Shown here one piece after another: positions 31,707 to 39,540 of a stretch of DNA of 39,540 nt; positions within the stretch are counted from its first letter, which is position 1, and the number at the start of each line of letters is the position of its first letter. The stretch lies in assembly GCA_903907905.1 (NCBI GenBank), contig CAIVPX010000017.1, positions 1 through 39,540 of the forward strand. The letters are read 5' to 3'. The translations under genes and the position numbers were made by a program. Source of the DNA: an uncultured bacterium (GTDB taxonomy: Bacteria; Pseudomonadota; Gammaproteobacteria; Burkholderiales; Burkholderiaceae_E). The notes under the pieces are model-generated. The model saw nothing but the letters and a program-made list of their open reading frames with translations. It was not told where the DNA came from and made no database searches.

Positions 31707-32312
31707 ATGAAAATGTTTCACTCGACGACCTCGCCCTTTGTCCGCAAGGTGATGCTCGTGGCGCACGAACTGAATCTGCTCGACCAGATCGAGCGACTGC
31801 CGAGCGCGGCGCACCCCATCAACCGCAGCGACGAACTCATCGCCTCCAACCCGCTGGGTCAGGTTCCGATCCTGCTGCTCGATGACGGCGAGGTGCTCTG
31901 CGACAGCCGGGTCATCTGCGAGTACCTCAACGACCGTGCCAAGGGCTCGCTGCTGCCACGCGACGGGCCGGCCCGCTGGCGCGTGCTGACCCAGACCTCG
32001 CTGGCCGACGGCCTGCTCGACGCCGCCGTGCTGGCGCGCTACGAAGAGGCACTTCGGCCCGAGGCACAACGCTGGCAACCCTGGCTCGACGGGCAACTCG
32101 GCAAGGTCAACTCGGCACTCGATTGGCTGGAGCGACATCATGAGTCACTTCCGGGTCGGATCGACATGGCCACACTGAGCTTCGTAGCGGCCATCGGCTA
32201 TCTCGATTTCCGCTTCGCTCGACTGGAGTGGCGCCGCAACCGGCCGCACACGGCCGCCTGGTTTGCCGAGATCAGCGAGCGGCCGTCGGTGCAAACTACG
32301 ATCCCCGCCTGA
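31707..32312 (+). CDS. Glutathione S-transferase family protein
   Basis: A 201-residue GST. The N-terminal domain reads FHSTTSPFVRKVMLVAHELN with S9 as the likely glutathione-activating residue, NPLGQVPILLLDDGEVLCDS with the cis-Pro and the Asp-Ser glutathione contact, and ICEYLND. The helical C-terminal domain ends FARLEWRRNRPHTAAWFAEI. GGAGACTC lies before the ATG. Probable function: glutathione-dependent detoxification or isomerisation; substrate unknown. Confidence 0.9.
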   Translation: MKMFHSTTSPFVRKVMLVAHELNLLDQIERLPSAAHPINRSDELIASNPLGQVPILLLDDGEVLCDSRVICEYLNDRAKGSLLPRDGPARWRVLTQTSLADGLLDAAVLARYEEALRPEAQRWQPWLDGQLGKVNSALDWLERHHESLPGRIDMATLSFVAAIGYLDFRFARLEWRRNRPHTAAWFAEISERPSVQTTIPA

Positions 32313-32358
32313 GCCGCGCCCGGGCCTGGCAAGTTTGCTGCGATGCAATACATCCCCC

Positions 32359-32364
32359 TACAAT
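32359..32364 (+). promoter_or_regulatory. -10 element of a probably leaderless kup promoter
   Basis: TACAAT at 32359-32364 ends 5 nt before the kup ATG (32370). Transcription from it would start on or next to the A of the start codon, and there is no Shine-Dalgarno. Confidence 0.5.
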
Positions 32365-32369
32365 AGGCA

Positions 32370-34241
32370 ATGAGCTCCAACTCCCCGCAGCGTCTGCCGG
32401 CCCTGGTCCTGGCCTCACTGGGCATCGTCTTTGGCGACATCGGGACCAGCCCCCTCTACGCGTTCAAGGAGGCCTTCGCGGAACACAGCGGTGTGCCCGT
32501 GGGCGAACCCCAGGTGTTCGCCGTGCTCTCGATGATGTTCTGGGCCGTCACCATCATCGTTTCGCTGAAATACGTGCTGGTGATGCTGCGTTTCGACTAC
32601 CGGGGCGAGGGCGGGGTGCTGGCCCTCCTGTCGAACACGCTCGCGTTGGTGCGGGAGCGCCCACTGCTGGCCTGGCTGGTGAGCGTACTGGGCATTTTTG
32701 CCGCTTCGCTGTTTTACGGCGACGCCATCATCACGCCGGCCATCTCGGTGCTGTCAGCGGTCGAGGGCATCACCGTGGTCGCACCCGGGCTTCAAAGCTT
32801 CGTGGTGCCGATTGCGCTGGTCATCCTCGTGAGCCTGTTCATGCTGCAGCGGCGGGGCACAGCCCAGGTCGGAGCCCTGTTCGGTCCGATCATGGTGGTG
32901 TGGTTCCTGACGCTGGCGGCACTGGGCATTGCCAGCATCATCGAAACACCGCACGTTCTGGCGGCCGTAGACCCGCGCCACGCAATCCGCTTTGCCGGCC
33001 AGTACCCTACCCTCACCTTCGTGCTGCTGGGGGCGGTTTTCCTGACGCTGACGGGTGCCGAGGCCATGTATGCCGACCTCGGACACTTCGGCATCCGGCC
33101 CATTCGCATCGGCTGGTTCGTGCTGGTATTTCCCTGCCTGATGCTCAACTACTTCGGTCAGGGGGCCCTGGTCCTTCGCGACCCCGAGGCCGCTCGCAAT
33201 CCCTTCTTTCTGCTGGCTCCGGAGCCCCTGCTCATCCCGCTCATCGTTCTCGCCACCCTGGCCACGGTCATCGCATCCCAGGCCACCATCTCCGGGGCGT
33301 TCTCGGTGACGCAGCAGGCCTCGCGCCTCAACTACCTCCCCCGACTGCGGGTGCTCTACACCTCCGACACGTCGCAAGGTCAGATCTATATCCCGGTGGT
33401 CAACTGGCTCTTGCTTGCGGCAGTGGTGCTGCTGGTCCTGGGCTTTCGAAGCTCGAGCGCGCTGGCTGCCGCCTACGGTCTGGCGGTGTCGGGCGATCTG
33501 CTGATCGGCAGCACCCTGCTCACCGTTGCGGTACTGCTGCACCCTTCAAGACGGCTGAAATTCCTGTTGCCGCTGCTCGCACTGTTCCTTGCGCTTGAGG
33601 TCGCCTTCTTCGTGGCCAACGCTGGCAAGATTGCCGATGGCGGCTGGTTCCCGCTGACGGTCGCGGGTCTGATGTTCACGGTCCTGAGCACCTGGCGCCG
33701 CGGCACCGAGATCGTTCGGGCACGCAAGGACGCCTCGCCGCGCGCCCGAGGCGATGCCTTTGCGCTCGATCTGAGCGGTATTCCACGCGTCCCTGGAGCC
33801 GCCGTCTTTTTCAGCTCCGGCCGCCACGGACACCCCACCAGCTTTCTGCACAACATCCGTCACAACAAGGTGGCGCATGAGCAGGTGGTGTTTCTCACGG
33901 TCGAGTTCATCGACCAGCCTCGGGTCTCCGATCATGAACGCATCGAGATCGAGCGGGGCCGCAATGGCATCTGCCGCGTGATCGCCCACTTCGGGTTTCG
34001 CGAAGAGCCCGACATCACGCATGTGCTGCATCTGGCCCGACGCAAAGGGCTGGACATCGATCCGGCGGCTACGTCCTTCTTCACCAGCAAACCTGTCATC
34101 GTGTCGACGACGCGGCGCGGCATCTTCGGTTGGCGGCGCTCATTGTTTGGCTGGATGCTGCAAAACAGTTCGAGCATGGCCAACTATTTTTCGCTGCCCC
34201 CCAACCGGGTGGTTGAACTGGGCGCACAGGTGGCGATCTGA
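32370..34241 (+). CDS. kup: Kup-type potassium uptake permease
   Basis: A 623-residue potassium:proton symporter, the same length as E. coli Kup. The N-terminal membrane part (about residues 10-440, some 12 helices) opens LASLGIVFGDIGTSPLYAFK, the family signature, and includes YRGEGGVLALLSNT, FYGDAIITPAISVLSAVEG and ADLGHFGIRPIRIGWF. The last 180 residues form a cytoplasmic domain containing HNKVAHEQVVFLTVEF. Kup is the constitutive low-rate potassium importer and works well at acid pH. Expressed alone, from a start that appears leaderless. Confidence 0.96.
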   Translation: MSSNSPQRLPALVLASLGIVFGDIGTSPLYAFKEAFAEHSGVPVGEPQVFAVLSMMFWAVTIIVSLKYVLVMLRFDYRGEGGVLALLSNTLALVRERPLLAWLVSVLGIFAASLFYGDAIITPAISVLSAVEGITVVAPGLQSFVVPIALVILVSLFMLQRRGTAQVGALFGPIMVVWFLTLAALGIASIIETPHVLAAVDPRHAIRFAGQYPTLTFVLLGAVFLTLTGAEAMYADLGHFGIRPIRIGWFVLVFPCLMLNYFGQGALVLRDPEAARNPFFLLAPEPLLIPLIVLATLATVIASQATISGAFSVTQQASRLNYLPRLRVLYTSDTSQGQIYIPVVNWLLLAAVVLLVLGFRSSSALAAAYGLAVSGDLLIGSTLLTVAVLLHPSRRLKFLLPLLALFLALEVAFFVANAGKIADGGWFPLTVAGLMFTVLSTWRRGTEIVRARKDASPRARGDAFALDLSGIPRVPGAAVFFSSGRHGHPTSFLHNIRHNKVAHEQVVFLTVEFIDQPRVSDHERIEIERGRNGICRVIAHFGFREEPDITHVLHLARRKGLDIDPAATSFFTSKPVIVSTTRRGIFGWRRSLFGWMLQNSSSMANYFSLPPNRVVELGAQVAI

Positions 34242-34286
34242 TCGACTTGACTGGCCCCAGGTCCGTCAGACCCGGCGGATGACGCC

Positions 34287-35267
34287 TCAGCGAGGGCTCA
34301 GCGCCGCCGTCGTCCGACCCAGAGCCTCGCGATATTCGCTCAGCATTCGGGACACCAGTTCGCTCGTCGGCAATAGGTCGTTGACCAGCCCGACGCCCTG
34401 CCCCGCTGACCAGACGTCCTTCCACGCGCGCGGTTTCGCGCTCACCGAGGTGTAACCGGCCGGCCGCGAGTCGTCGAGCGTCAGCGCATCGGGATCAAGT
34501 CCTGAGGCCTCAATACTCGCCCTCAGGTAGTTCGCATGAACCCCGCTGAAGAAGGGCGTATAAACGATGCCGGAGGCATCGCTTGTCAGCACCATGTCCT
34601 TGTGGCCCTGAGGGGCGGAGCTCTCGAGGGTGGCAATGAAACGCGTCCCGATATAGGCAAAGTCGGCACCAGCTGCAAGCGCTGCGGCCACCTGTCCGCC
34701 CGTTGAGATGGCGCCCGACAGGGCGATCCAACCGCGGAAAAGGCGTCGAATTTCGCCCACCAGTGCGAAGGGGTGGAGAAGCCCCGCGTGCCCGCCCGCT
34801 CCGGCCGAGACAGCAACGATGCCGTCCACCCCCTCGTCGATGGCCTTGCGGGCATGGCGCAGGTTGATCACGTCGTGAAACACCGCGCCGCCATAGGAGT
34901 GCACCTGATCGACCACCCGCCGAGACGGCCCCAGCGAGGTGATCACCAGCGGTACTTTTCGGCGTACGCATACCGCCAGGTCGTGTTCAAAGCGCAGGTT
35001 CGTACGGTGGGCAATCAGATTGACACCAAAGGGGGCGGCGCGCCGCTCGGGATAGACCCGATCGTGCTCGGCCAGCACCGAGGAGATGCCTTCCAGCACC
35101 GGCTCGAGTTGATCGGCAGCGCGCACGTTCAACGAAGGCATGGTCCCGATGACGCCGGCCTTGCACTGCGCCACCACTAATTCCGGGCCTGACGCCAGAA
35201 ACATGGGCGCCCCGATCAGTGGCAGGCTCAGCGGGGCGGTGCCGGGAAAGAGCGCAGAGGGTTTCAT
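34287..35267 (-). CDS. Nitronate monooxygenase / NAD(P)H-dependent flavin oxidoreductase family
   Basis: A 326-residue FMN TIM-barrel protein of the nitronate monooxygenase (2-nitropropane dioxygenase) family. It starts LPLIGAPMFLASGPELVVAQ, has PFGVNLIAHRTN, FHDVINLRHARKAIDEGVDG, AVSAGAGGHAG (the FMN phosphate loop) and AAGADFAYIGTRFIAT. Members oxidise alkyl nitronates with O2 or act as NADH:quinone oxidoreductases; the sequence alone does not decide. It diverges from the Mrr-like gene and faces kup. Confidence 0.9.
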   Translation of the reverse strand: MKPSALFPGTAPLSLPLIGAPMFLASGPELVVAQCKAGVIGTMPSLNVRAADQLEPVLEGISSVLAEHDRVYPERRAAPFGVNLIAHRTNLRFEHDLAVCVRRKVPLVITSLGPSRRVVDQVHSYGGAVFHDVINLRHARKAIDEGVDGIVAVSAGAGGHAGLLHPFALVGEIRRLFRGWIALSGAISTGGQVAAALAAGADFAYIGTRFIATLESSAPQGHKDMVLTSDASGIVYTPFFSGVHANYLRASIEASGLDPDALTLDDSRPAGYTSVSAKPRAWKDVWSAGQGVGLVNDLLPTSELVSRMLSEYREALGRTTAALSPR

Positions 35268-35311
35268 GGGGAGCCAGAATACACGCCCGTGGTGGCGGGC
35301 GACATCATCGA

Positions 35312-35317
35312 TACAAT
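35312..35317 (+). promoter_or_regulatory. -10 element for the Mrr-like gene
   Basis: TACAAT at 35312-35317 is a good -10 box 31 nt before the TTG start at 35349. It lies downstream of an in-frame GTG at 35289, which argues that translation does not begin at that earlier codon. Confidence 0.45.
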
Positions 35318-35348
35318 CGAAGCCTCGTCCCTCACCGGAGTGCCTCGC

Positions 35349-35930
35349 TTGAAGTTCAAGCTGCCCAAGAATTCCCTCTTCGCCATCTTGCTGCGCTCGC
35401 GCTGGTGGATCAGCTTCGCAATCGCCGGTGCCCTGGCGCTGGTGGCCATGGCGCTGCTCCCGGAGTCATTCCGGGCCGTGGGGGCACTGTCGGGGTTTCC
35501 GTTCATCGTCATCGGCGTGCTGGCCCTGCGCCGTCAGTGGCGTTTGCCCTCCGACACCGAGATCGTCCGCGCCGCTCAGGCGCTCAGCGGCCTGTCCTGG
35601 CCGAAGTTCAACGAGATGCTTGAGGCGTCCCTGCGCGCAGACGGGCAGATTCCAAGCCCGGTGCGAGCCGATGCGGCGGATCTTGAGTATGTCAGCGCGG
35701 GCAACCGTGTGCTGGTGTGCGCCCGACGTTGGAAGTCGGCACGAATCGGCTTGGAGGCACTGCGCGCGCTCGATGCCGCCCGACGCGAACGCGACGCCAC
35801 CGCTGCCGTCTATGTCGGGCTGGGCGAACTCACCGAGCCCGCCCGTCGGTTCGCCCAGCAGCACGGGATCGCCATCTGGGGCGCGGCCGAACTCGCCCAC
35901 CGGCTGCGGGCGCAACTGCCGCGAACCTAG
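35349..35930 (+). CDS. Membrane-anchored Mrr-like (restriction endonuclease-fold) protein
   Basis: A 193-residue protein starting at TTG 35349, with GGAG 8 nt upstream. Two membrane helices (about 19-37 and 47-61) are followed by a soluble domain (from about 70) that resembles the Mrr-type PD-(D/E)xK nuclease fold: FNEMLEASLRADG helix, D111 in AADLEYVSAG, then NRVLVCARRWK and VYVGLGELTEPARRFAQQHG. The usual (E/Q)-x-K after D111 appears as C124-A-R126, so nuclease activity is doubtful. Similar membrane-tethered proteins are common in Burkholderiales with unknown function. It ends facing the cytochrome c gene. Confidence 0.72.
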   Translation: MKFKLPKNSLFAILLRSRWWISFAIAGALALVAMALLPESFRAVGALSGFPFIVIGVLALRRQWRLPSDTEIVRAAQALSGLSWPKFNEMLEASLRADGQIPSPVRADAADLEYVSAGNRVLVCARRWKSARIGLEALRALDAARRERDATAAVYVGLGELTEPARRFAQQHGIAIWGAAELAHRLRAQLPRT

Positions 35931-36022
35931 CTGGGCCGCGCCTCGATCCGAGGCCGATATCGGTCACCGCAGCGGGCGGGCCGGCCCCCGTCGGCCCGAG
36001 GGTTGGTCGGCGGCCGCTGGCG

Positions 36023-36448
36023 CTACTTCTGCTGCAATCGGCTGATGTACTCCACCAGCGCAAGAATCCGGGTTCTCACATAGGCCTCCGGGTCATACGG
36101 TACGTCCATGTAGTAGTCGGCCGCCTGAATCCGGTAATCCTGCCCCCAGACGGGCATGTCACGGGGGCCGTGCGCCTTCACATCGCCGCCCTCGATCGTC
36201 CGGTACACCCGCTCGATCGGGAAGATGCCGCCGTTGAGTCTGGAAAGCTGGGTAATGTCGGGCGGCGACTGGCGCAGCATTTCGACGATCGGGCCGTTGC
36301 CCTTGGCCGACAGACCATGACAGACCGCGCAATTGGCGTCGAACTCGCGCTTGCCGAAGTCCGGGCGAGCCTGCCCGGGTCCGGCCGCGTGGGCCGACAC
36401 ACCGACCGCCACACAGGCCGTCATCACCAGAAACTTGAGACCGCTCAT
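36023..36448 (-). CDS. Class I c-type cytochrome, periplasmic
   Basis: A 141-residue monohaem cytochrome c. Signal peptide SGLKFLVMTACVAVGVSAHA, haem site C-A-V-C-H in FDANCAVCHGLSAKGNGPIV, and the distal ligand Met in PRDMPVWGQDY. The region VYRTIEGGDVKAHG between them fits cytochromes of this kind. It would carry electrons in the periplasm. ATG 36448 is chosen because GGGAG lies 8 nt upstream and the signal peptide follows directly. Its partner enzyme is not evident nearby. Confidence 0.93.
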   Translation of the reverse strand: MSGLKFLVMTACVAVGVSAHAAGPGQARPDFGKREFDANCAVCHGLSAKGNGPIVEMLRQSPPDITQLSRLNGGIFPIERVYRTIEGGDVKAHGPRDMPVWGQDYRIQAADYYMDVPYDPEAYVRTRILALVEYISRLQQK

Positions 36449-36801
36449 TCGTTTCTCCCGAGGCTGATTGTCCTGGGCCCGCCACTCAGGCCACACCATA
36501 CCGGCGGCACTTACAACGACCCGTCCCAAGGATCCACCAGGACGCGGCAGGACTGATTGATCGATCGCATTGGAAGAGCGGGGCTGCCCTGCGCGAGGTC
36601 AGGGAGTTGGCGCCGCCCTGACGGCACCCGTACCGACAGGCCAGGACACCGAAAACGCACCACTCAAGCTCATGTCGCCCTCCTGCGGTGCGCCGCTCCG
36701 AGGGGAGGGATCCAATCCCAACGCACCGCGGTGAGGTGCCACACGATAGCCCGCGAGGGCGACGCCCCGAATCAGGAGAGGCTGCTCCAGAAACGAGGGC
36801 C
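36449..36801. other. Intergenic region upstream of the nitrate transporter promoter
   Basis: No supported gene. The divergent cytochrome c promoter must lie at the left end. At the right, GCACC-N7-GGTGC (36723-36739) is a dyad about 65 bp upstream of the sigma-54 -24 element; it resembles an NtrC site but the known spacing is N5. Confidence 0.35.
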
Positions 36802-36818
36802 TTGGCACGGATTCTGCA
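36802..36818 (+). promoter_or_regulatory. Sigma-54 promoter of the nrt operon
   Basis: TTGGCACGGATTCTGCA has the -24 GG (36804-36805) and -12 GC (36816-36817) at the exact 12-bp offset of RpoN promoters, with TTGGCACG matching fully. Transcription would start near 36829, about 24 nt before the ATG. Sigma-54 control fits a nitrogen-assimilation transporter. Confidence 0.8.
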
Positions 36819-36852
36819 GATGTGACACCAATACCCCCCCGCGGAGCCCGCC

Positions 36853-38208
36853 ATGTCCCTCTTCTCGAACCCCTTCAGCGACACCACTCGACTGCGCTGC
36901 CAGTGCGGCCAACACAATACCCAGGAGGCCCATGACGAAGCCGGCCGCTTGGAAGGCGAGGCCCTGCATGCGCGCGTGGTCGAGCAGGCCGTCATGCGGG
37001 CGCTCTTTCCCGATGACGGCATGCGTCGACGCTTCATCCGTGCCGTAGGCGCCCCCACGGCGATGGCTGCGGTATCGGCGCTGTTTCCGCTCGGACTGGC
37101 CAAGGAGGCCTTCGCGCAACCTGCGGCCAAGCTTGAAAAGACCGACCTCAAGGTGGGCTTCATCGCCATCACCTGCGCCACGCCCATCATCATGGCCCAG
37201 CCTATGGGGTTCTATGCGAAGCAGGGGCTCAAAGTTGATGTGATCAAGACCGCGGGCTGGGCAGTCATCCGGGACAAGACGCTCAACAAGGAATATGACG
37301 CCGCGCACATGCTGTCGCCCATGCCGCTGGCGATCTCGCTGGGCCTGGGGGCCAGCGCTCAGCCCTACACCATGCCGGCCGTCGAGAACATCAACGGCCA
37401 GGCAATCACGCTCGCCATGAAGCACAAGGACAAGCGCGATCCACGCCAGTGGAAAGGCTTCAAGTTCGCGGTGCCCTTCGACTACTCCATGCACAACTAC
37501 CTGCTTCGATATTACCTGGCCGAAGCCGGACTCGACCCCGACCGAGACGTACAGATCCGTTCGGTGCCCCCCCCCGAGATGGTGGCCAATCTGCGCGCCG
37601 ACAATATAGACGGCTTTCTTGCGCCCGACCCGGTCAACCAGCGTGCCGTCTATGACGGGGTAGGCTTCATTCACATGCTCTCCAAAGAGATCTGGGACGG
37701 CCACCCCTGCTGCGCGTTCGCAGCTAGCAAGGAATTCGTGACCAGCATGCCCAACACCTACTCGGCGCTGCTGCGCGCGATCATCGAGGCCACGGCCTAC
37801 GCTCAAAAGCCCGAGAACCGAAAGGAAATCGCAGCCGCCATTGCGCCACCCAACTATCTGAACCAGCCCGTGACGGTGGTCGAACAGGTGCTGACCGGCA
37901 CCTTCGCAGACGGCCTGGGCGGGGTGCGCAAGGTACCCGACCGGATCAACTTCGACCCCTTCCCCTGGCAGTCGTTTGCCGTTTGGATCCTGACGCAAAT
38001 GCAGCGCTGGGGCCAGCTCAAGGGCGATGTCGACTATCAGAAGATCGCCAGTGAGGTGTTTCTGGCCACCGACGCCACTCGGCTGATGCGCGAGGCGGGC
38101 CTGACGCCGCCGTCGAGTACGAGCCAACGCATCACCATCATGGGCAAGGTCTTCGATCCCGCGCGCCCGCGCGAGTACCTCGACAGCTTCAGCATCCGGA
38201 GAAGCTGA
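36853..38208 (+). CDS. nrtA: Nitrate-type ABC transporter substrate-binding protein (NrtA/CmpA family)
   Basis: A 451-residue periplasmic receptor. The mature domain starts around residue 95 (DLKVGFIAITCATPIIMAQP) and contains GFYAKQGLKVDVIKTAGWAV, AAHMLSPMPLAISLGLG and PEMVANLRADNIDGFLAPDP, typical of nitrate/nitrite receptors. The Tat signal RRRFIRAVGAPTAM begins only at about residue 58, after an odd N-terminal stretch with RCQCGQH; this long pre-signal segment recurs in Burkholderiales NrtA proteins as I recall them. GGAG lies 8 nt before ATG 36853. The permease ATG overlaps its stop by one base. Confidence 0.9.
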   Translation: MSLFSNPFSDTTRLRCQCGQHNTQEAHDEAGRLEGEALHARVVEQAVMRALFPDDGMRRRFIRAVGAPTAMAAVSALFPLGLAKEAFAQPAAKLEKTDLKVGFIAITCATPIIMAQPMGFYAKQGLKVDVIKTAGWAVIRDKTLNKEYDAAHMLSPMPLAISLGLGASAQPYTMPAVENINGQAITLAMKHKDKRDPRQWKGFKFAVPFDYSMHNYLLRYYLAEAGLDPDRDVQIRSVPPPEMVANLRADNIDGFLAPDPVNQRAVYDGVGFIHMLSKEIWDGHPCCAFAASKEFVTSMPNTYSALLRAIIEATAYAQKPENRKEIAAAIAPPNYLNQPVTVVEQVLTGTFADGLGGVRKVPDRINFDPFPWQSFAVWILTQMQRWGQLKGDVDYQKIASEVFLATDATRLMREAGLTPPSSTSQRITIMGKVFDPARPREYLDSFSIRRS

Positions 38209-39056
38209 TGAGTGCAGCCTCCCGAGAGCGCGTGCGGGCGCTCATCATCACCCTGCTGATCCTCATTTGCTTCGTGGGTGCCTGGCACATCGCCTCGACG
38301 CCTACGGGCGGCACGGTCAAGGTGGACGAGGAATACGCCAAGCTGGTGGGTGCAGCGGCCGCCACCGGGCAGAAGTCGGCCTTTCCCGGGCCCCTGGAGG
38401 TCGCGCGCAAGATCGGCTCGCATCTGGCCAACCCCTTCTATGACAACGGCCCCAACGACAAGGGCCTGGGTATCCAACTTGCATACTCCATCGCTCGCGT
38501 GGCCGCTGGGTTCGGGCTCGCTGCGCTGGTCGCCGTTCCGCTCGGCTTCGTGATCGGTATGTCCAAAACCCTTTACGCCGCGCTCGACCCCTTCATCCAG
38601 ATCCTCAAGCCGATTTCGCCGTTGGCCTGGATGCCGCTGGCCTTGTTCACTCTGAAGGACTCGAGCATCTCGGCGATCTTCGTGATTTTCGTGTGCTCCA
38701 TCTGGCCCATGCTGATCAATACGGCCTTTGGTGTGGCCTCGGTCCGGCGCGAGTGGCTGGACGTGTCGCGCACACTCGAAGTCGGTCCGCTGCGCAAGGC
38801 CTTTCTGGTCATTCTCCCCGCCGCAGCTCCCACCATCATGACCGGCATGCGCATTTCGATCGGCATCGCCTGGCTGGTGATCGTAGCAGCCGAAATGCTG
38901 GTCGGGGGAACCGGCATCGGCTACTTCGTCTGGAACGAGTGGAACAACCTTTCGATCACCAACATCCTCACCGCCATCCTGATGATCGGTCTGGTGGGCA
39001 TGCTGCTCGACGCGGGCTTTGCGCGCCTGCAACGCGTGGTCACCTATCGCGACTGA
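38208..39056 (+). CDS. nrtB: Nitrate-type ABC transporter permease
   Basis: A 282-residue inner-membrane permease of the BPD type with about six helices. The coupling (EAA) loop reads EVGPLRKAFLVILPAAAPTI, the contact site for the ATPase, and GGTGIGYFVWNEWNNLSITN near the end is typical of NrtB. A helix at 10-28 is followed by a soluble periplasmic loop to about residue 85, then the core. It starts at TGATG, overlapping the nrtA stop by one base, so it is translationally coupled. nrtC follows after 17 nt. Confidence 0.93.
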   Translation: MSAASRERVRALIITLLILICFVGAWHIASTPTGGTVKVDEEYAKLVGAAAATGQKSAFPGPLEVARKIGSHLANPFYDNGPNDKGLGIQLAYSIARVAAGFGLAALVAVPLGFVIGMSKTLYAALDPFIQILKPISPLAWMPLALFTLKDSSISAIFVIFVCSIWPMLINTAFGVASVRREWLDVSRTLEVGPLRKAFLVILPAAAPTIMTGMRISIGIAWLVIVAAEMLVGGTGIGYFVWNEWNNLSITNILTAILMIGLVGMLLDAGFARLQRVVTYRD

Positions 39057-39073
39057 TCGAAGGCTCCCGACTC

Positions 39074-39540
39074 ATGGACATGGCAGATATCAGCCGCTTC
39101 GGTGCGCGCAAGGACTCGGCAATGAAAAGCTTCCTGCAGGTGGAGGGCCTGAAGAAGGCCTTCCCGGCCCCCGCGGGCAAGGGTGAACTGGTGATCTTCG
39201 ACGACATCCACTTCTCGATCGAGAAGGGGGAGTTCGTGTGCATCATCGGCCACTCGGGCTGTGGCAAAACCACCATTCTCAACGTACTGGCCGGCCTCGA
39301 GCAGCCCACCGCGGGTCATGCCTTCATCGACAGTCGCGTCATCGAGGGCCCCAGCCTCGACCGCGGGGTGGTCTTCCAGTCGCACGCCCTGATGCCCTGG
39401 CTGAGCGTGCGCGGCAACATCGCCTTCGCGGTCCGCTCGCGCTATCCCGACTGGAGCCGTCAGCAGGTCGACTCGCATGTGCAGAAGTTCATCGACATGG
39501 TTCACCTGCAAGGCGCCGAGGACAAGAAGCCCTCGCAACT
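39074..39540 (+). CDS. nrtC: Nitrate-type ABC transporter ATP-binding protein, 5' part
   Basis: The first 155 residues of an ABC ATPase; the gene runs off the window. Walker A is GHSGCGKTT (59-67), and the Q-loop is VFQSHALMPWLSV with Q102, including MPW as in nitrate and taurine importers. The signature and Walker B lie beyond the edge. Start ATG 39074 follows nrtB by 17 nt; M17 is an alternative start closer to the fold. With NrtA and NrtB it forms an ATP-driven importer for nitrate, nitrite or a similar anion. Confidence 0.93.
   Translation, partial: MDMADISRFGARKDSAMKSFLQVEGLKKAFPAPAGKGELVIFDDIHFSIEKGEFVCIIGHSGCGKTTILNVLAGLEQPTAGHAFIDSRVIEGPSLDRGVVFQSHALMPWLSVRGNIAFAVRSRYPDWSRQQVDSHVQKFIDMVHLQGAEDKKPSQ

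Noticed and set aside
35289-35348. GTG 35289 as the start of the Mrr-like protein.
   Set aside because: It lies upstream of the likely -10 box and lacks a ribosome site; TTG 35349 has GGAG at a proper distance and begins the conserved part.
36723-36739. Classical NtrC enhancer.
   Set aside because: The dyad GCACC/GGTGC is right but the spacer is 7 rather than 5; mentioned only as weak support.
36772-38127. 451-codon frame antisense to nrtA.
   Set aside because: Shadow frame; nrtA has promoter, ribosome site and full domain support.

Overview
The window reads as high-GC DNA from a phototrophic or photoheterotrophic betaproteobacterium, most likely Burkholderiales. Two things point there. First, there are five separate Bug-type (tripartite tricarboxylate) periplasmic receptors with no permease genes nearby, an expansion typical of Burkholderiales. 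Second, there is a complete purple-bacterial LH2 operon (pucB, pucA, pucC). No puf, bch or crt genes are in view, so this is an LH2-only outpost set among ordinary chromosomal metabolism genes. Genus cannot be decided from the sequence alone.

Layout. 1-5.6 kb: end of an NTF2-like protein, pterin dehydratase, a crotonase and an acyl-CoA dehydrogenase end to end, a secreted glutathione peroxidase, a GST, a Bug receptor and a small ABM monooxygenase. 5.6-12 kb: D-glutamate cyclase-family protein diverging from a thiolase-like/DUF35 pair, then a DUF6502-DUF5666 lipoprotein operon behind a striking palindromic promoter, an alpha/beta hydrolase and a universal stress protein. 12-16.1 kb: a TRAP transporter (SBP, small and large permease); the large permease carries an extra linker with ten GGLREPP-type repeats. 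16.1-19.5 kb: an SDR diverging from two tandem Bug receptors, then a VOC protein whose frame runs on into the neighbouring gene. 19.5-21.8 kb: the puc operon with a tightly built promoter (near-consensus sigma-70 boxes overlapped by two TGT-N12-ACA PpsR/CrtJ-type sites 8 bp apart), an intercistronic hairpin, and a 28-residue membrane peptide downstream of pucC.

21.8-32.3 kb: a fluoroacetate-dehalogenase-like hydrolase; then a co-directional catabolic set (MmgE/PrpD, Bug receptor, class III CoA-transferase, thiol dioxygenase, crotonase) converging on an acyl-CoA ligase/SDR pair, with a (CTCACC)7 tract at the convergence; then another Bug receptor and a GST. The set looks like uptake, CoA activation and beta-oxidation-type breakdown of an organic acid, perhaps sulfur-containing given the thiol dioxygenase. 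32.3-36.5 kb: Kup potassium transporter, nitronate monooxygenase-like flavoprotein, a membrane-anchored Mrr-like protein and a small cytochrome c. 36.5 kb to the end: a nitrate-type ABC transporter (nrtABC, nrtC cut by the window edge) behind a good sigma-54 promoter, which fits nitrogen control.

Strongest leads for novelty: the GGLREPP repeat linker in the TRAP permease, the 28-aa membrane peptide attached to the puc operon, the VOC frame lacking its stop, the palindrome/leaderless promoter of the DUF6502 operon, and the thiolase and SDR with missing catalytic residues.
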